This document shows, one piece after another, positions 44,924-55,302 of a DNA stretch of 64,000 nt. The stretch's first letter is position 1; every line of letters begins with the position of its first letter. The notes beneath the pieces are model-generated. The model had not been told where the DNA came from. It did no database searches and was given only the letters and a program-made list of their open reading frames with translations. The DNA is taken from the NCBI RefSeq assembly GCF_016307205.1, contig NZ_JAEIJD010000007.1, forward strand, positions 1 through 64,000, in the 5' to 3' direction. Made by a program: the position numbers and the translations under genes. The DNA is from Pontibaca salina (GTDB taxonomy: Bacteria > Pseudomonadota > Alphaproteobacteria > Rhodobacterales > Rhodobacteraceae).

Positions 44924-47836
44924 TCAGTCCAATGCCTCCTCACAGCGCCCGCAAACACCTTCATGCGCGTGACTGCCCACGTCCGGCAGGATCTTCCAGC
45001 AGCGCTGACATTTCTGCCCTTCGGCCTTTTCGAACACAACGCCCACACCGTCCACCTCGGGCATGCGAAACGCTTCGGCCGGGCTGGGGTCGGCGGTCAG
45101 GGACAGATCCGAGGTGATGCAGATATCGTCGAAATTAACCGATTTCAGCGCCGCCAGCATCTCCGCGTCCTGTACATGCACAACCGGGGCCGCTTCCAGA
45201 CTGGCACCGATCACCTTGTCCACGCGCTGCACTTCCAGCGCCGAGGTCACCACTCGGCGGGCCCGACGGATTGCGGCCCATTTCTCGGCCAATGGCTCAT
45301 CGCGCCAGTCGGCAGGGGTGTCCGGCATATCGGTCAGATGCACCGAACTATCGTCGCCGGGGAACCGCTCCAACCAGACTTCTTCCATGGTGAACACCAG
45401 AATTGGTGCCAGCCAGCCAGTCAGGCGGTGGAACAGGATATCCAGCACCGTGCGCGCGGCGCGGCGGCGCGGCGTGTCGCCGTCGCAATACAGGGCATCC
45501 TTGCGGATATCGAAATAGAAGGCCGACAGGTCCAGCGTGGCAAAGTTAAACACTTTCTGGAACACGCCTTGGAAATCATAGGCTTCATAGCCCTCGCGGA
45601 CAGCCTGATCCAGTTCGGACAAGCGATGCAAGACCCAGCGCTCCAGTTCCGGCATGTCGGCGGGTTCGACCCGGTCGCCTTCACTGAAATCCGCCAATGA
45701 GCCCAGCATGAACCGGATTGTGTTGCGCAAGCGCCGATAGCTGTCGGCCACACCTTTCAGGATTTCCGGCCCGATGCGGTGGTCGTGAACGTAATCGGTC
45801 TGCGCCACCCAAAGCCGCAAGATATCGGCCCCGTACTGCTTGACCACCTGTTCCGGTTCAATGGTGTTGCCGAGCGATTTGGACATCTTGTTGCCCTTCT
45901 CGTCCAGCGTGAAGGCATGGGTCACAACACCGCGATAAGGGGCGCGCCCGATCGTGCCGCAAGCCTGCAACATCGAAGAATGGAACCAGCCGCGATGCTG
46001 GTCGGTGCCTTCCAGATACAGATCGGCCAACCCGTCATCACTGCCGTCTTGGCGGTCGCGCAGCACGAAGGCATGGGTCGACCCGGAATCGAACCACACG
46101 TCAAGAATATCGAAAACCTGATCGTAGTCTTCGGGATTGACGACACCGCCAAGGAACCGTTCTTTCGCGCCGTCCTGATACCACGCATCCGCACCTTCGG
46201 CCTCAAAGGCGTCAAGGATACGGGCGTTGACCTCGGCGTTGCGCAGCAGGAATTCCGGGTCGGTTGGCAGCGCGCCCTTTTTCGTGAAACAGGTCAGCGG
46301 CACGCCCCAAGCGCGTTGCCGGCTCAGCACCCAATCGGGGCGCGATTTGATCATCGAATAGAGCCGGTTGCGCCCGGTTTTGGGCGTCCAGGTCACCAGT
46401 TCGTCTATGCTGGTCAACGCCCGTTCGCGGATCGTCGTGCCATAGCTGTCCTGCCCGTCTTCCACGTCGCGGTCGATGGCGGCAAACCATTGCGGCGTGT
46501 TGCGATAGATCACCGGCGCCTTGGACCGCCAGCTATGGGGATAGGAGTGTTTGATCTTGCCTCGTGCGAGCAAGCCGCCCACGTCGGCCAGTTTGTCGAT
46601 CACCGCCTTGTTGGCGTCACCCTCCTTGCCGTTCGGCTTGAGAATCCGTTTGCCGCCGAACAGCGGCAGGTCTTCGCGGAACGAGCCGTCATCCATCACA
46701 TTGTAGGTCAGCACTTCGGTCAGCATACCCGCGTCGCGATAAAGCTCGTATTCGTCCATCCCATGGCTGGGCGCGCAATGCACGAATCCGGTGCCGTCCT
46801 CGTCAGTGACGAAAGGCGCGGCGCGGAAATCGCGCGGCTGGTCCCATTCGCCTTGCCCGCCTTCGATCCCGGCGAAGGGATGGCGCACTTTCAGCGCCGA
46901 AAGATCTCCGGCATCGCCAAGACGCTCATAGGCATCAACCCGCGCTTTGGCGAAGCAATCCGCGGCCAGCTTGTCGGCCAGCAACAGCTTGTCACCGGGC
47001 TTCACCCAATTGTCCTCGGGTGCTTCCGTTACCTGATACAGGCCATAGGCGATGTCGGGATGATAAACGACGCCCTTGTTGCTGGGTATTGTCCAAGGGG
47101 TGGTGGTCCAGATCACCACATCGGCACCATCAAGCGGCGTGCCCTCGGCACCCGCGACCGGAAAGCGCACCCAGATCGCGAAGCTTTCCTTATCGTGATA
47201 TTCGACCTCGGCCTCGGCCAGTGCGGTCTTTTCGATCGGCGACCACATCACCGGCTTGCTGCCCTGATACAGCACGCCGTTCATCAGGAATTTCTGGAAC
47301 TCTTCGGCGATCACCCGTTCGGCGTGGAAATCCATCGTCAGATAGGGATCGGCCCAATTTCCGGTCACGCCAAGACGCTTGAATTCATCCCGCTGGACGC
47401 CGATCCAATGGCTGGCAAAGTCGCGGCATTCCTTGCGGAATTCGATCACCGGCACCTGATCCTTGTCGCGGCCCTTGTCGCGATATTTCTCTTCGATCTT
47501 CCACTCGATCGGCAGGCCGTGACAATCCCAACCGGGGATATAGCGCGCATCCCGCCCCATCATCTGCTGGCTGCGCACGATGAAATCCTTGAGGATCTTG
47601 TTCAGGGCATGGCCGATATGCAGGTTGCCATTGGCATAGGGCGGGCCGTCATGCAGCGTGAACGGAGCACGCCCTTCAGCCCGGTCGCGCAGCTGGTCAT
47701 AGATGCCGATCCGCTCCCAACGGGCCAGCCAGTCCGGTTCCCGTTTTGGCAGACCCGCCCGCATCGGAAACGCGGTTTTTGGCAGGTTCAGGGTGGCTTT
47801 GTAGTCAACTGCTGGGGTGGTCGTATCTGCGCACAT
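44924..47836 (-). CDS. ileS: Isoleucyl-tRNA synthetase
   Basis: IleS charges tRNA-Ile. The 970-residue protein has the class I HIGH motif (residues 73-76, PYANGNLHIGHALNK), KMSKS (GNKMSKSLGN), a CP1 editing domain and a C-terminal zinc-binding segment (CQRCWK, CGRCEE). ATG 47836 is supported by AAAGGA eight bases upstream; the frame stays open 39 codons more without homology. The 247-base stretch upstream holds no recognisable gene. Confidence 0.97.
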   Translation of the reverse strand: MCADTTTPAVDYKATLNLPKTAFPMRAGLPKREPDWLARWERIGIYDQLRDRAEGRAPFTLHDGPPYANGNLHIGHALNKILKDFIVRSQQMMGRDARYIPGWDCHGLPIEWKIEEKYRDKGRDKDQVPVIEFRKECRDFASHWIGVQRDEFKRLGVTGNWADPYLTMDFHAERVIAEEFQKFLMNGVLYQGSKPVMWSPIEKTALAEAEVEYHDKESFAIWVRFPVAGAEGTPLDGADVVIWTTTPWTIPSNKGVVYHPDIAYGLYQVTEAPEDNWVKPGDKLLLADKLAADCFAKARVDAYERLGDAGDLSALKVRHPFAGIEGGQGEWDQPRDFRAAPFVTDEDGTGFVHCAPSHGMDEYELYRDAGMLTEVLTYNVMDDGSFREDLPLFGGKRILKPNGKEGDANKAVIDKLADVGGLLARGKIKHSYPHSWRSKAPVIYRNTPQWFAAIDRDVEDGQDSYGTTIRERALTSIDELVTWTPKTGRNRLYSMIKSRPDWVLSRQRAWGVPLTCFTKKGALPTDPEFLLRNAEVNARILDAFEAEGADAWYQDGAKERFLGGVVNPEDYDQVFDILDVWFDSGSTHAFVLRDRQDGSDDGLADLYLEGTDQHRGWFHSSMLQACGTIGRAPYRGVVTHAFTLDEKGNKMSKSLGNTIEPEQVVKQYGADILRLWVAQTDYVHDHRIGPEILKGVADSYRRLRNTIRFMLGSLADFSEGDRVEPADMPELERWVLHRLSELDQAVREGYEAYDFQGVFQKVFNFATLDLSAFYFDIRKDALYCDGDTPRRRAARTVLDILFHRLTGWLAPILVFTMEEVWLERFPGDDSSVHLTDMPDTPADWRDEPLAEKWAAIRRARRVVTSALEVQRVDKVIGASLEAAPVVHVQDAEMLAALKSVNFDDICITSDLSLTADPSPAEAFRMPEVDGVGVVFEKAEGQKCQRCWKILPDVGSHAHEGVCGRCEEALD

Positions 47837-48083
47837 GGTTGGCGTCCTTTGGATAGGCAATGTCGGAGATGGTGGTCGGTGCGATGGCTCAAACACCTTG
47901 TCCCGGCGGCTCGGAAGATCAGAGCGCCGGGGTCGTAATTCGAAGAATGCCAAGGCTTGCGTGACGCATGGGTCGGGTTATAGGCGCAGGCAAGCGCGGG
48001 GTAAAGACCGACTCTGTGCGCCCTGTTTCCCGATGCGTCTGTGCCGTCTCACCTGTTGGCCAAAACCCACATCCGCGAATCGA

Positions 48084-49088
48084 TCACCCGGCCTTGTTCG
48101 ACACTAGCCCCGCCAGTGCGCGGCGGATAATGGCACGGACCGCAGGGCGTTTTTGCCCGGCAAACGGCAGTGGGCGACAGACCTCGATTGCGGCGACACC
48201 GACGCGGGCGCTCAGCGCGCCATTGACCAGCCCCTCGCCAAAGCGCCGCGACAATTTGCTGAGCAGCGAGCCGCCCAGGGCCGGTTCCAGGAAATCATCG
48301 GTAACCGCGATCGCGCCGGTGGCAACCAGATGCGCAAATACCGCGCGCGTCAGGCGCCAACTGCCGATCAATCCCGATCGCCCGCCATAAATCGCCGCGA
48401 CCCGGCGGATCATGCGCAAATTGGCCACCAAGGCGACGGTCACATCCGCCAGCGCCAGCGGCACCAGCGCCGTGACGATGGCGACCTGCCGCGCGGCGGC
48501 TTCGACCTCGCGGCGGGCGGCAGCATCAAGCGGGGCCAGCAACTCGGCCTCGACCAGCGCCAACAGGCCAGCGGCATCGAACTGTTCGTCGGCACGTTCA
48601 GCAAGCCGCTCACGGCCCCAACGCGTTTCTTCGCGGCCTTTGTAGAACGCGGTCAGGCGCTCGGTCAGCTCCCGCGCAGCCGTTAGGTCTTCTTGCGCCA
48701 ACGCGGTGTCAGCGGCCCGGTGCAGGCTGTCGAGCCGGGTCAATCGCCCGATCGCGACGATCTCGCGCAGGATGATCAGCGCCACCACCAGCGCCAGCGC
48801 CGCAAGTGCCACGGCCACTGCCCCGCCCAGCAGCGGCATCCGCGCCAGCAATGACATGGCGAAATCCCACGCAGTGACCGAAACCGCCGCCGTGACCACA
48901 GCCCCCGCCAAGGTCCAGAACCAGCGCGCCAAACGCGAAGGACGCCGGGCGGCAAGCCGAGCCGCGATCTGCATCGCCTGTCCGTTTAGCGCGGGTTCCG
49001 ACAGGTCCGGCACCGGTGGCGCGGCGGCAACGTCGGCTTGCGGTTCGGCGCTACCTTCAAGGTCGATCAGGATCGGGCCTTTGGTCAT
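48084..49088 (-). CDS. YcjF-like membrane protein (TIGR01620 / DUF697)
   Basis: This 334-residue inner-membrane protein of the YcjF family has two adjacent hydrophobic segments near residues 55-110 and a C-terminal DUF697-type domain. YcjF is paired with the GTPase-like YcjX across proteobacteria; the pair is stress-induced in E. coli but its function is unsettled. It overlaps the upstream GNAT gene by four bases, and that gene overlaps ycjX, so all three are coupled. Confidence 0.9.
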   Translation of the reverse strand: MTKGPILIDLEGSAEPQADVAAAPPVPDLSEPALNGQAMQIAARLAARRPSRLARWFWTLAGAVVTAAVSVTAWDFAMSLLARMPLLGGAVAVALAALALVVALIILREIVAIGRLTRLDSLHRAADTALAQEDLTAARELTERLTAFYKGREETRWGRERLAERADEQFDAAGLLALVEAELLAPLDAAARREVEAAARQVAIVTALVPLALADVTVALVANLRMIRRVAAIYGGRSGLIGSWRLTRAVFAHLVATGAIAVTDDFLEPALGGSLLSKLSRRFGEGLVNGALSARVGVAAIEVCRPLPFAGQKRPAVRAIIRRALAGLVSNKAG

Positions 49089-49546
49089 GCCATTACCTCC
49101 GTGCGCCAGACGAAATGGACATCGGGAAGGTTTTCATCATTCGCTGACCCATCGCCGCGTGCGACCTCTTTGAAACCGGCAAGGCGGTAAAAGCGCTTCG
49201 CGGTGGCATTGTGCTGCGCAACCCGTAATTCCAGACGTTCGGCGCGCGTTTTGGCATGATCAATCAGCAGCCTGCCCACCCCCTGCCCGCGCGCTGTCCG
49301 GTCAAGATAGAGCCCGTGGATATACTCTCGCTCCAGCGCCAGAAACCCGATCACCGTGCTGTTTCGCTCCGCAACCGTGATCAAGCCCCGATCACTCATC
49401 ATACTGCAAAACGCGATGGTTTGCGCTTCTGAATAGAGATCAGGCATCCAGTCCGTCTGATCTTGAAAGTCCCACAGGATCGCGCCCAATGCGCCCGCAT
49501 CCAAAGGCCGCGCACCGCGCAATATGATATCAGTGCCCCCGCTCAC
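49085..49546 (-). CDS. GNAT family N-acetyltransferase
   Basis: This 153-residue acetyltransferase has the GNAT motif A region (LYLDRTARGQGVGRLLIDHAK, with the Q/R-x-x-G-x-G/A acetyl-CoA loop) and motif B (FYRLAGFKEV). The GTG start overlaps the ycjX stop (GTGA) and its end overlaps ycjF, so it is inserted between the two with translational coupling on both sides. The acceptor is unknown; the context suggests a target related to the YcjX/YcjF pair, but that is inference. Confidence 0.9.
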   Translation of the reverse strand: MSGGTDIILRGARPLDAGALGAILWDFQDQTDWMPDLYSEAQTIAFCSMMSDRGLITVAERNSTVIGFLALEREYIHGLYLDRTARGQGVGRLLIDHAKTRAERLELRVAQHNATAKRFYRLAGFKEVARGDGSANDENLPDVHFVWRTEVMA

Positions 49547-50958
49547 AGTCGATCACCGATCAGGAACTGGGCGGCGCGGTCAAGCCGGATATGCGGCGGC
49601 CCCTCACCCGGTTTCAGGGTCAGCCGCGCGGGTGCAAAATTCATCACCTGATAGTCGGCATCCAGCCAATGTGGGGCCCCAGCCCGCGCCGGTCCCAGCA
49701 ACTGCCCCGGATCTTCGGGCAAGGTGCCGGGATGAAACGCCGCCTGCCGGCCACTGTCGAGCAATGTGCCGCGCACGCAGTTCACCGCGCGCCCGTCATG
49801 GGTGCGCACCTCTTCGGTTGTGGCCCGCAACGAGGCAATGGCCATCGCTTCGGTCTTGGCCCCGGCAAAGCGGGCGCGCTCGCGGGCCTGCTGCATCAAG
49901 GCCTCGATGATGGCGGCCAGTCGCGCGTGCTGCGTATGGTGCAGATGGTCGGCCTTGGTCGCGGCGAACAGGATTTTTTCGACCCGCTGACCCCGCAGCA
50001 ACCGCGTCAGCAGGGCATTGCGACCGGGGCGGAACGCGCCAAGAATATCGGCCATGGCAGCGCGCATATCCTCGACCGCGGGCGGCCCCTTATGGATCGC
50101 ACCCAGCGCATCGACCAGCACGACCTGCCGATCAATGCGGGCGAAATGGTCGCGAAAAAACGGCTTGACCACCTGCGCCTTATAGGCTTCGAAGCGCCGC
50201 TCCATCTCGCGCCAGAGCGACCGTCGCGGCGCGCGCGCGGGTTCGGGGAGAGGCGCGAAGGTCAAGACCGGTGATCCCGCGAGATCGCCCGGCAACAAGA
50301 ACCGCCCCGGCGTGCAGTCATATCGCCCGGCATCGCGGGCGGCGCGCAGATAAGCGGTAAAGCCATGGGCCAGCGTCTGCGCCTCGGTTTCTTGCAGCGT
50401 TTTGGTACTGTCCTGACGCCGTGCCAGCGCAACGAAATCAGCTGCTTCATCGCGCGTTGCAATCCGTGCCAGAGTCTCAGCGGACCATTCCGCATAGGAT
50501 TTTTCAAGCAGGACCAAATCCAGCAGCCACTCGCCGGGGTAGTCCACGATATCCAGATGCACCACCCGCGGCCCCTGCAAGCCCGATAGCAACCCCGAAG
50601 GGCGCACCCGCAGCGAGAGGCGTAACTGGCTGATCGCGCGGGTGCTTTCGGGCCAGTGCGGCGGACGCCCCGTGAGCGCGGTCAGATGGGTTTCATAGTC
50701 AAATCGCGGCACGGTGTCGTCAGGCTGCGGTTGCAGGAAGGCCGCCTCGATCCGGCCCTCTTGCGCGGCAACCAGCCCCGGCATGCGGCCCCGGTCGATC
50801 AGATTGGCCACAAGTGACGTAATGAAAACGGTCTTTCCCGAGCGCGCAAGCCCGGTCACGCCCAGCCGGACCACCGGCTCGAACAGGGTTTCCGACACCC
50901 TGTCGCCCACTGTTTCGATCCCGCGCACCACCGTGTCGGCAAATGTTGTAATGACCAA
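49543..50958 (-). CDS. YcjX-like P-loop protein
   Basis: This 471-residue member of the YcjX family (DUF463) is a predicted GTPase-like cytoplasmic protein. Walker A is in [20 protein letters not shown] near the N-terminus; the conserved [14 protein letters not shown] (a DxPG-like switch) follows. A TTG at 50958 with AAGGGGCGG upstream gives the family-length N-terminus; a further TTG at 51024 is in frame. First gene of the ycjX-GNAT-ycjF unit, divergent from truA. Confidence 0.92.
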   Translation of the reverse strand: MVITTFADTVVRGIETVGDRVSETLFEPVVRLGVTGLARSGKTVFITSLVANLIDRGRMPGLVAAQEGRIEAAFLQPQPDDTVPRFDYETHLTALTGRPPHWPESTRAISQLRLSLRVRPSGLLSGLQGPRVVHLDIVDYPGEWLLDLVLLEKSYAEWSAETLARIATRDEAADFVALARRQDSTKTLQETEAQTLAHGFTAYLRAARDAGRYDCTPGRFLLPGDLAGSPVLTFAPLPEPARAPRRSLWREMERRFEAYKAQVVKPFFRDHFARIDRQVVLVDALGAIHKGPPAVEDMRAAMADILGAFRPGRNALLTRLLRGQRVEKILFAATKADHLHHTQHARLAAIIEALMQQARERARFAGAKTEAMAIASLRATTEEVRTHDGRAVNCVRGTLLDSGRQAAFHPGTLPEDPGQLLGPARAGAPHWLDADYQVMNFAPARLTLKPGEGPPHIRLDRAAQFLIGDRL

Positions 50959-51066
50959 TTCGCCGCCCCTTCGCGTGCCTTTGGACTCAAGATAAGGTTC
51001 ACGGCGGCGGGATGCCAGTATCAAGGAGCTTGCCCCGCTTTCCGCAGCGCGCTACCAGCCAAAACC

Positions 51067-51834
51067 ATGTTCCGCTATGCCCTCAAAATCGAATATAACG
51101 GCGCTCCCTTTGCCGGTTGGCAGCGCCAGAAGGACCAGCCCTCGGTTCAGGCAGCCATCGAATCTGCGCTGGCGCGGCTGGAACCGGGGCCACATACCAT
51201 CGCCGCCGCCGGGCGCACCGATGCCGGGGTTCACGCTTTGGGCCAAGTCGCCCATTGTGATCTGACCCGCGACTGGGATCCGTTCCGCCTTTCCGAGGCG
51301 CTCAATCACCACCTGAAACCTGCGCCAGTCGCTATTGTCGCCTGTGTGCGCGTGGCAAATGATTGGCACGCGCGTTTCTCAGCGATCGAACGACGCTATC
51401 TGTTTCGTATCCTGATGCGCCGCGCCCCTGCCACCCATGATCGCGGTCAGGTCTGGCAAGTCGCGCACGAACTTGATGCCGCAGCGATGCAGGAAGGCGC
51501 GGATTTCCTGCTTGGTCGCCATGATTTCACCACCTTTCGCGCGTCCATCTGTCAGGCGGCCAGCCCGGTCAAGACGCTGGATGAACTGCGCATCGAGCGC
51601 TTCGAAGGGCTCTCTGGTCCCGAGATTCATTTCCATCTCCGTGCCCGCTCGTTCCTGCACAATCAGGTGCGCAGCTTCGTCGGCACTCTGGAACGAGTCG
51701 GTGCCGGTGCATGGAAACCGCACGATGTCCAAAAGGCGCTCACCGCATGTGACCGCGCGGCCTGCGGGCCGGTTTGCCCGCCCCATGGGTTGTACCTCGC
51801 CGCCGCAACCTATCCCGACGACCCTTTTGCATAA
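51067..51834 (+). CDS. truA: tRNA pseudouridine(38-40) synthase TruA
   Basis: TruA forms pseudouridine at positions 38-40 of tRNA anticodon stems. The 255-residue protein has the catalytic Asp52 in [13 protein letters not shown], the N-terminal [12 protein letters not shown] motif and the C-terminal [13 protein letters not shown] segment. It is divergent from ycjX and convergent with gcvP, with a hairpin in the gap. Confidence 0.96.
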   Translation: MFRYALKIEYNGAPFAGWQRQKDQPSVQAAIESALARLEPGPHTIAAAGRTDAGVHALGQVAHCDLTRDWDPFRLSEALNHHLKPAPVAIVACVRVANDWHARFSAIERRYLFRILMRRAPATHDRGQVWQVAHELDAAAMQEGADFLLGRHDFTTFRASICQAASPVKTLDELRIERFEGLSGPEIHFHLRARSFLHNQVRSFVGTLERVGAGAWKPHDVQKALTACDRAACGPVCPPHGLYLAAATYPDDPFA

Positions 51835-51898
51835 GGCATATGGCACAAGGCCTGCGCGACGAAGCCGATCTCCCCTAGCAAACTGGTCAATCGCGGGT

Positions 51899-51922
51899 TG
51901 TGGCGGGCCAAAGCCCGCCACA
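51899..51922. terminator. Bidirectional terminator candidate, truA / gcvP
   Basis: TGTGGCGGGC and GCCCGCCACA form a perfect ten-base-pair stem with a CAAA loop, between convergent genes and six bases from the gcvP stop. Confidence 0.6.
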
Positions 51923-51928
51923 GTCGTG

Positions 51929-54778
51929 TCACTCTGCCGCTTCGGCATAATCCTCCATCGGCGGGCAAGAACAAACCAGATTGCGGTCGCCATAGGCATT
52001 GTCGACCCGGTTCACCGGCGGCCAATATTTGTCGACCCGGAACGCCCCCGGAGGGAAACAGCCCTGTTCGCGCGAATAGGGGCGATCCCATTCCCGGACC
52101 AGATCTTCCATCGTGTGCGGCGCGTTTTTCAGCGGGTTGTTCTCGCGGTCCATTTCACCAGTCTCGATGGCGCGAATTTCCTCGCGGATCGCCAGCATCG
52201 CATCACAGAACCGGTCGATCTCGGCCTTGGTCTCGCTTTCCGTCGGCTCGATCATCAGGGTCCCGGCCACCGGCCAGCTCATGGTTGGCGCGTGAAATCC
52301 GTTGTCGATCAAGCGCTTGGCGATGTCGTCCACGGTCACATTGGCGCTCTCTGCGAAGGGCCGGGTGTCGAGAATACATTCATGAGCCACACGACCTGTG
52401 CGCCCCTTGTAAAGCACGTCATAGGCCCCTTCCAGCCGACGCGCGATATAGTTGGCGCTGAGGATCGCGACGCGGGACGCCTGAGTCAGCCCGTCACCTC
52501 CCATCAGCAGACAATAGGCCCAGGAAATCGCCAGAATCGACGCACTGCCATAGGGCGCTGCCGAGACCGGCCCTTGCTCTGAATCGGTTTCCGGATGGCC
52601 GGGCAGATGTTCGATCAGATGTTTCTTGACGCCGATCGGCCCCATGCCCGGTCCGCCGCCGCCATGAGGAATGGCGAAGGTCTTGTGCAGATTCAGGTGG
52701 CTGACATCGCCGCCCAAATCGCCGGGGCGGCCCAGACCGACCATCGCGTTCATATTGGCACCGTCGATATAGACCTGCCCGCCATGTTCATGGGTGATCT
52801 CGCAAACCTCGTGCACGGTCTCTTCGAACACGCCATGGGTGCTGGGATAGGTGATCATACAGGCGGCCAGAGCGTCGGAATATTTTTCCGCCTTGGCGCG
52901 GAAATCCTGCAGGTCGATATCGCCATTCTCGGCCGTGCGCACCGGCACCACCTTCCAGCCCACCATCTGCGCGCTGGCGGGATTGGTGCCATGGGCAGAA
53001 TTGGGAATCAGGCAGATATTGCGATGTCCCTGCCGGTTGGCGCGATGCCATGACGCAATGGCCAAAAGCCCGGCATATTCGCCTTGTGCCCCCGAGTTGG
53101 GCTGCAGGGACATCGCGTCATAACCGGTGATCGCACAGAGCTTGGCTGACAGATCTTCGATCAGCTCGTGATAGCCCTGCGCCTGATCGCGCGGCGCGAA
53201 TGGATGCAAATTGGCAAACTCGCGCCAACTGATGGGCATCATCTCGGCGGCCGCATTCAGCTTCATCGTGCAAGATCCCAAGGGAATCATCGCCCGATCC
53301 AAGGCCAGATCGCGATCCGCCAGACGGCGCATATAGCGCATCATCTCGGTTTCAGCGCGGTTCATGTGAAAGATTGGATGCGTCAGGTATTCGCTTGTTC
53401 TCATTAAGCTTTCTGGCAACCTGTATTCGGGCGAAAAGCCGTCATCCAGTCGCACGATGCCAAAGGCGCGCCACAGGGCTTCGATATCGGCGGGGCTGGT
53501 GCACTCATCCAGGCTGATGCCGACGCTTGTGTCCTTGACGCGACGCAGGTTGATCCCCTCGTCCACCGCCGATTTCATCACCGCCGCCTGCAGCGGGCCG
53601 ACATCAACGGTGATGGTGTCAAAGAACCTGTCCGGTTCGACCACGAACCCTGCCTGTTCAAGCCCCTGAGCCAGACGCACCGTCTTGCGGTGGATCCGCT
53701 GAGCAATCGCCTTCAACCCTTTGGGGCCGTGGAAAACCGCATACATCCCCGCCATCACCGCCAGCAGCGCCTGCGCGGTGCAGACATTGCTTGTCGCTTT
53801 TTCGCGGCGGATATGCTGTTCACGGGTCTGCAAGCTCAGCCGATAGGCGCGATTGCCATGTGCATCGACAGAAACCCCGACCAGCCGCCCCGGCATCGAG
53901 CGGGCATATTGTTCGCGCGTTGCCATATAGGCGGCATGCGGCCCGCCATAGCCCATCGGCACACCAAATCGCTGGGTGCTGCCAACGGCAATATCTGCGC
54001 CCATTGCGCCGGGCTCTTTCAGCAGGGTCAGTGCCATGAGATCAGCCGCCACCACCCCGATCGCCTTGGCGCTGTGCAAGGCCGCGATCTGCTCGGTGAA
54101 ATCACGCAGATGCCCATAGGTGCCGGGATACTGGAAGATCGCTCCAAATACGGCTTCGGCGTCCATTTCGTCCGGGTCACCAACGATCACCTTGATATCC
54201 AGTGGCTCGGCCCGGGTCTGGATCACCGCGATGGTCTGTGGATGACAGTCGCGGTCGACAAAAAACGCCCCGACCTTCGATTTGGAAATCCGTTGCGCCA
54301 TGGTCATCGCCTCGGCCGCCGCTGTTGCTTCGTCCAGCAGCGAGGCATTGGCAATTTCCAGTCCGGTCAGATCGCTGACCATGGTCTGGAAATTCAGCAA
54401 CGCCTCAAGCCGCCCCTGACTGATCTCGGGCTGATAGGGGGTATAGGCGGTGTACCAAGCCGGGTTTTCGAGAATATTGCGCTGAATCGCTGGCGGCGTC
54501 ACCGTGCCGTAATAGCCTTGACCGATCATACTGGTCAGAACCCGGTTTTTACTCGCGGTCATGCGCATGTGATGCAGCAGGTCGCGTTCGGATTTGGCCT
54601 TGCCGAACTCTAGCGGCGTGTCCTGCCGGATCGCGCGGGGAACCGTATACTCGATCAACTCATCAAGGCTTTCGGCCCCCACAATCTCCAGCATCTTCGC
54701 CATCTCGTCCTCAGAAGGCCCGATATGGCGACGGTTGGCAAAATCATATGGCAGGTAGTCAGTCGGTTGAAACGGCAT
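51929..54778 (-). CDS. gcvP: Glycine dehydrogenase (aminomethyl-transferring), P-protein
   Basis: GcvP decarboxylates glycine and transfers the aminomethyl group to lipoylated GcvH. The 949-residue single-chain enzyme has the PLP-Lys in [18 protein letters not shown] and the upstream conserved [16 protein letters not shown] 54778 ([13 protein letters not shown]) fits the family; the frame is open 72 codons further without homology. It is the last gene of gcvT-gcvH-gcvP; a strong hairpin lies between gcvH and gcvP. Confidence 0.97.
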   Translation of the reverse strand: MPFQPTDYLPYDFANRRHIGPSEDEMAKMLEIVGAESLDELIEYTVPRAIRQDTPLEFGKAKSERDLLHHMRMTASKNRVLTSMIGQGYYGTVTPPAIQRNILENPAWYTAYTPYQPEISQGRLEALLNFQTMVSDLTGLEIANASLLDEATAAAEAMTMAQRISKSKVGAFFVDRDCHPQTIAVIQTRAEPLDIKVIVGDPDEMDAEAVFGAIFQYPGTYGHLRDFTEQIAALHSAKAIGVVAADLMALTLLKEPGAMGADIAVGSTQRFGVPMGYGGPHAAYMATREQYARSMPGRLVGVSVDAHGNRAYRLSLQTREQHIRREKATSNVCTAQALLAVMAGMYAVFHGPKGLKAIAQRIHRKTVRLAQGLEQAGFVVEPDRFFDTITVDVGPLQAAVMKSAVDEGINLRRVKDTSVGISLDECTSPADIEALWRAFGIVRLDDGFSPEYRLPESLMRTSEYLTHPIFHMNRAETEMMRYMRRLADRDLALDRAMIPLGSCTMKLNAAAEMMPISWREFANLHPFAPRDQAQGYHELIEDLSAKLCAITGYDAMSLQPNSGAQGEYAGLLAIASWHRANRQGHRNICLIPNSAHGTNPASAQMVGWKVVPVRTAENGDIDLQDFRAKAEKYSDALAACMITYPSTHGVFEETVHEVCEITHEHGGQVYIDGANMNAMVGLGRPGDLGGDVSHLNLHKTFAIPHGGGGPGMGPIGVKKHLIEHLPGHPETDSEQGPVSAAPYGSASILAISWAYCLLMGGDGLTQASRVAILSANYIARRLEGAYDVLYKGRTGRVAHECILDTRPFAESANVTVDDIAKRLIDNGFHAPTMSWPVAGTLMIEPTESETKAEIDRFCDAMLAIREEIRAIETGEMDRENNPLKNAPHTMEDLVREWDRPYSREQGCFPPGAFRVDKYWPPVNRVDNAYGDRNLVCSCPPMEDYAEAAE

Positions 54779-54866
54779 GGTTTGCCCCCATCTCATACAG
54801 CTATCAAGGCGGAGTACTTGCCGCCTCGTTTGAACTTTAAAACTCCCCCTGAAAGACCGGCTTTCA

Positions 54867-54900
54867 GCCTGCACAGCCCCGATCTGAGTGCTGTGCAGGC
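54867..54900 (-). terminator. Intercistronic hairpin between gcvH and gcvP
   Basis: GCCTGCACAGC and GCTGTGCAGGC form a perfect 11-base-pair stem with a 12-base loop, nine bases after the gcvH stop on the minus strand and about 90 bases before gcvP. No T-run follows. It may partly terminate transcription or stabilise the upstream message. Confidence 0.5.
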
Positions 54901-54909
54901 AACTAAGGT

Positions 54910-55269
54910 TCAGGACACGAAATCCTTGTAAGCGGCCTCGTCCATGTAATCCTCCATCGGCCCCAGATCGCTGGGACGGATCTTGAAAAACCAAGCATTG
55001 CCTTGGGCATCTTCGTTAACCAATCCCGGATTCTCGGCCAGAGCTTCGTTCACCTCAACGATCTCACCATCAAGCGGAGACATGATATCGCTGGCTGCCT
55101 TGACGCTTTCGATCACTGCGACCTCGTCATCGCGGACAACTTCGGTGCCCACTTCGGGCAGCTCAATGAAAACCACATCGCCAAGTTGCTCTGCGGCGTG
55201 TTCGGTAATGCCGACCACAATCAGATCATCTTCTTCCAGCAGCCACTCATGTTCTTCGGTAAACTTCAT
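54910..55269 (-). CDS. gcvH: Glycine cleavage system H protein
   Basis: GcvH carries the lipoyl arm that shuttles the aminomethyl group between GcvP and GcvT. The 119-residue protein has the lipoyl-Lys at residue 57 in [12 protein letters not shown] and the N-terminal HEWL motif (residues 7-10). It lies between gcvT and gcvP, 33 bases after gcvT. Confidence 0.97.
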   Translation of the reverse strand: MKFTEEHEWLLEEDDLIVVGITEHAAEQLGDVVFIELPEVGTEVVRDDEVAVIESVKAASDIMSPLDGEIVEVNEALAENPGLVNEDAQGNAWFFKIRPSDLGPMEDYMDEAAYKDFVS

Positions 55270-55302
55270 CGGTCTCTTTCCCTTGGACTGTTCAATTCAG
55301 TG

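Noticed and set aside
45779-47938. A 719-residue open frame on the plus strand
   Set aside because: It lies antisense to ileS, which has clear motifs and length. The antisense translation shows no domain, and long mirror frames are common in GC-rich genes.
53690-54613. A 307-residue open frame on the plus strand
   Set aside because: It is antisense to gcvP and has no recognisable features.
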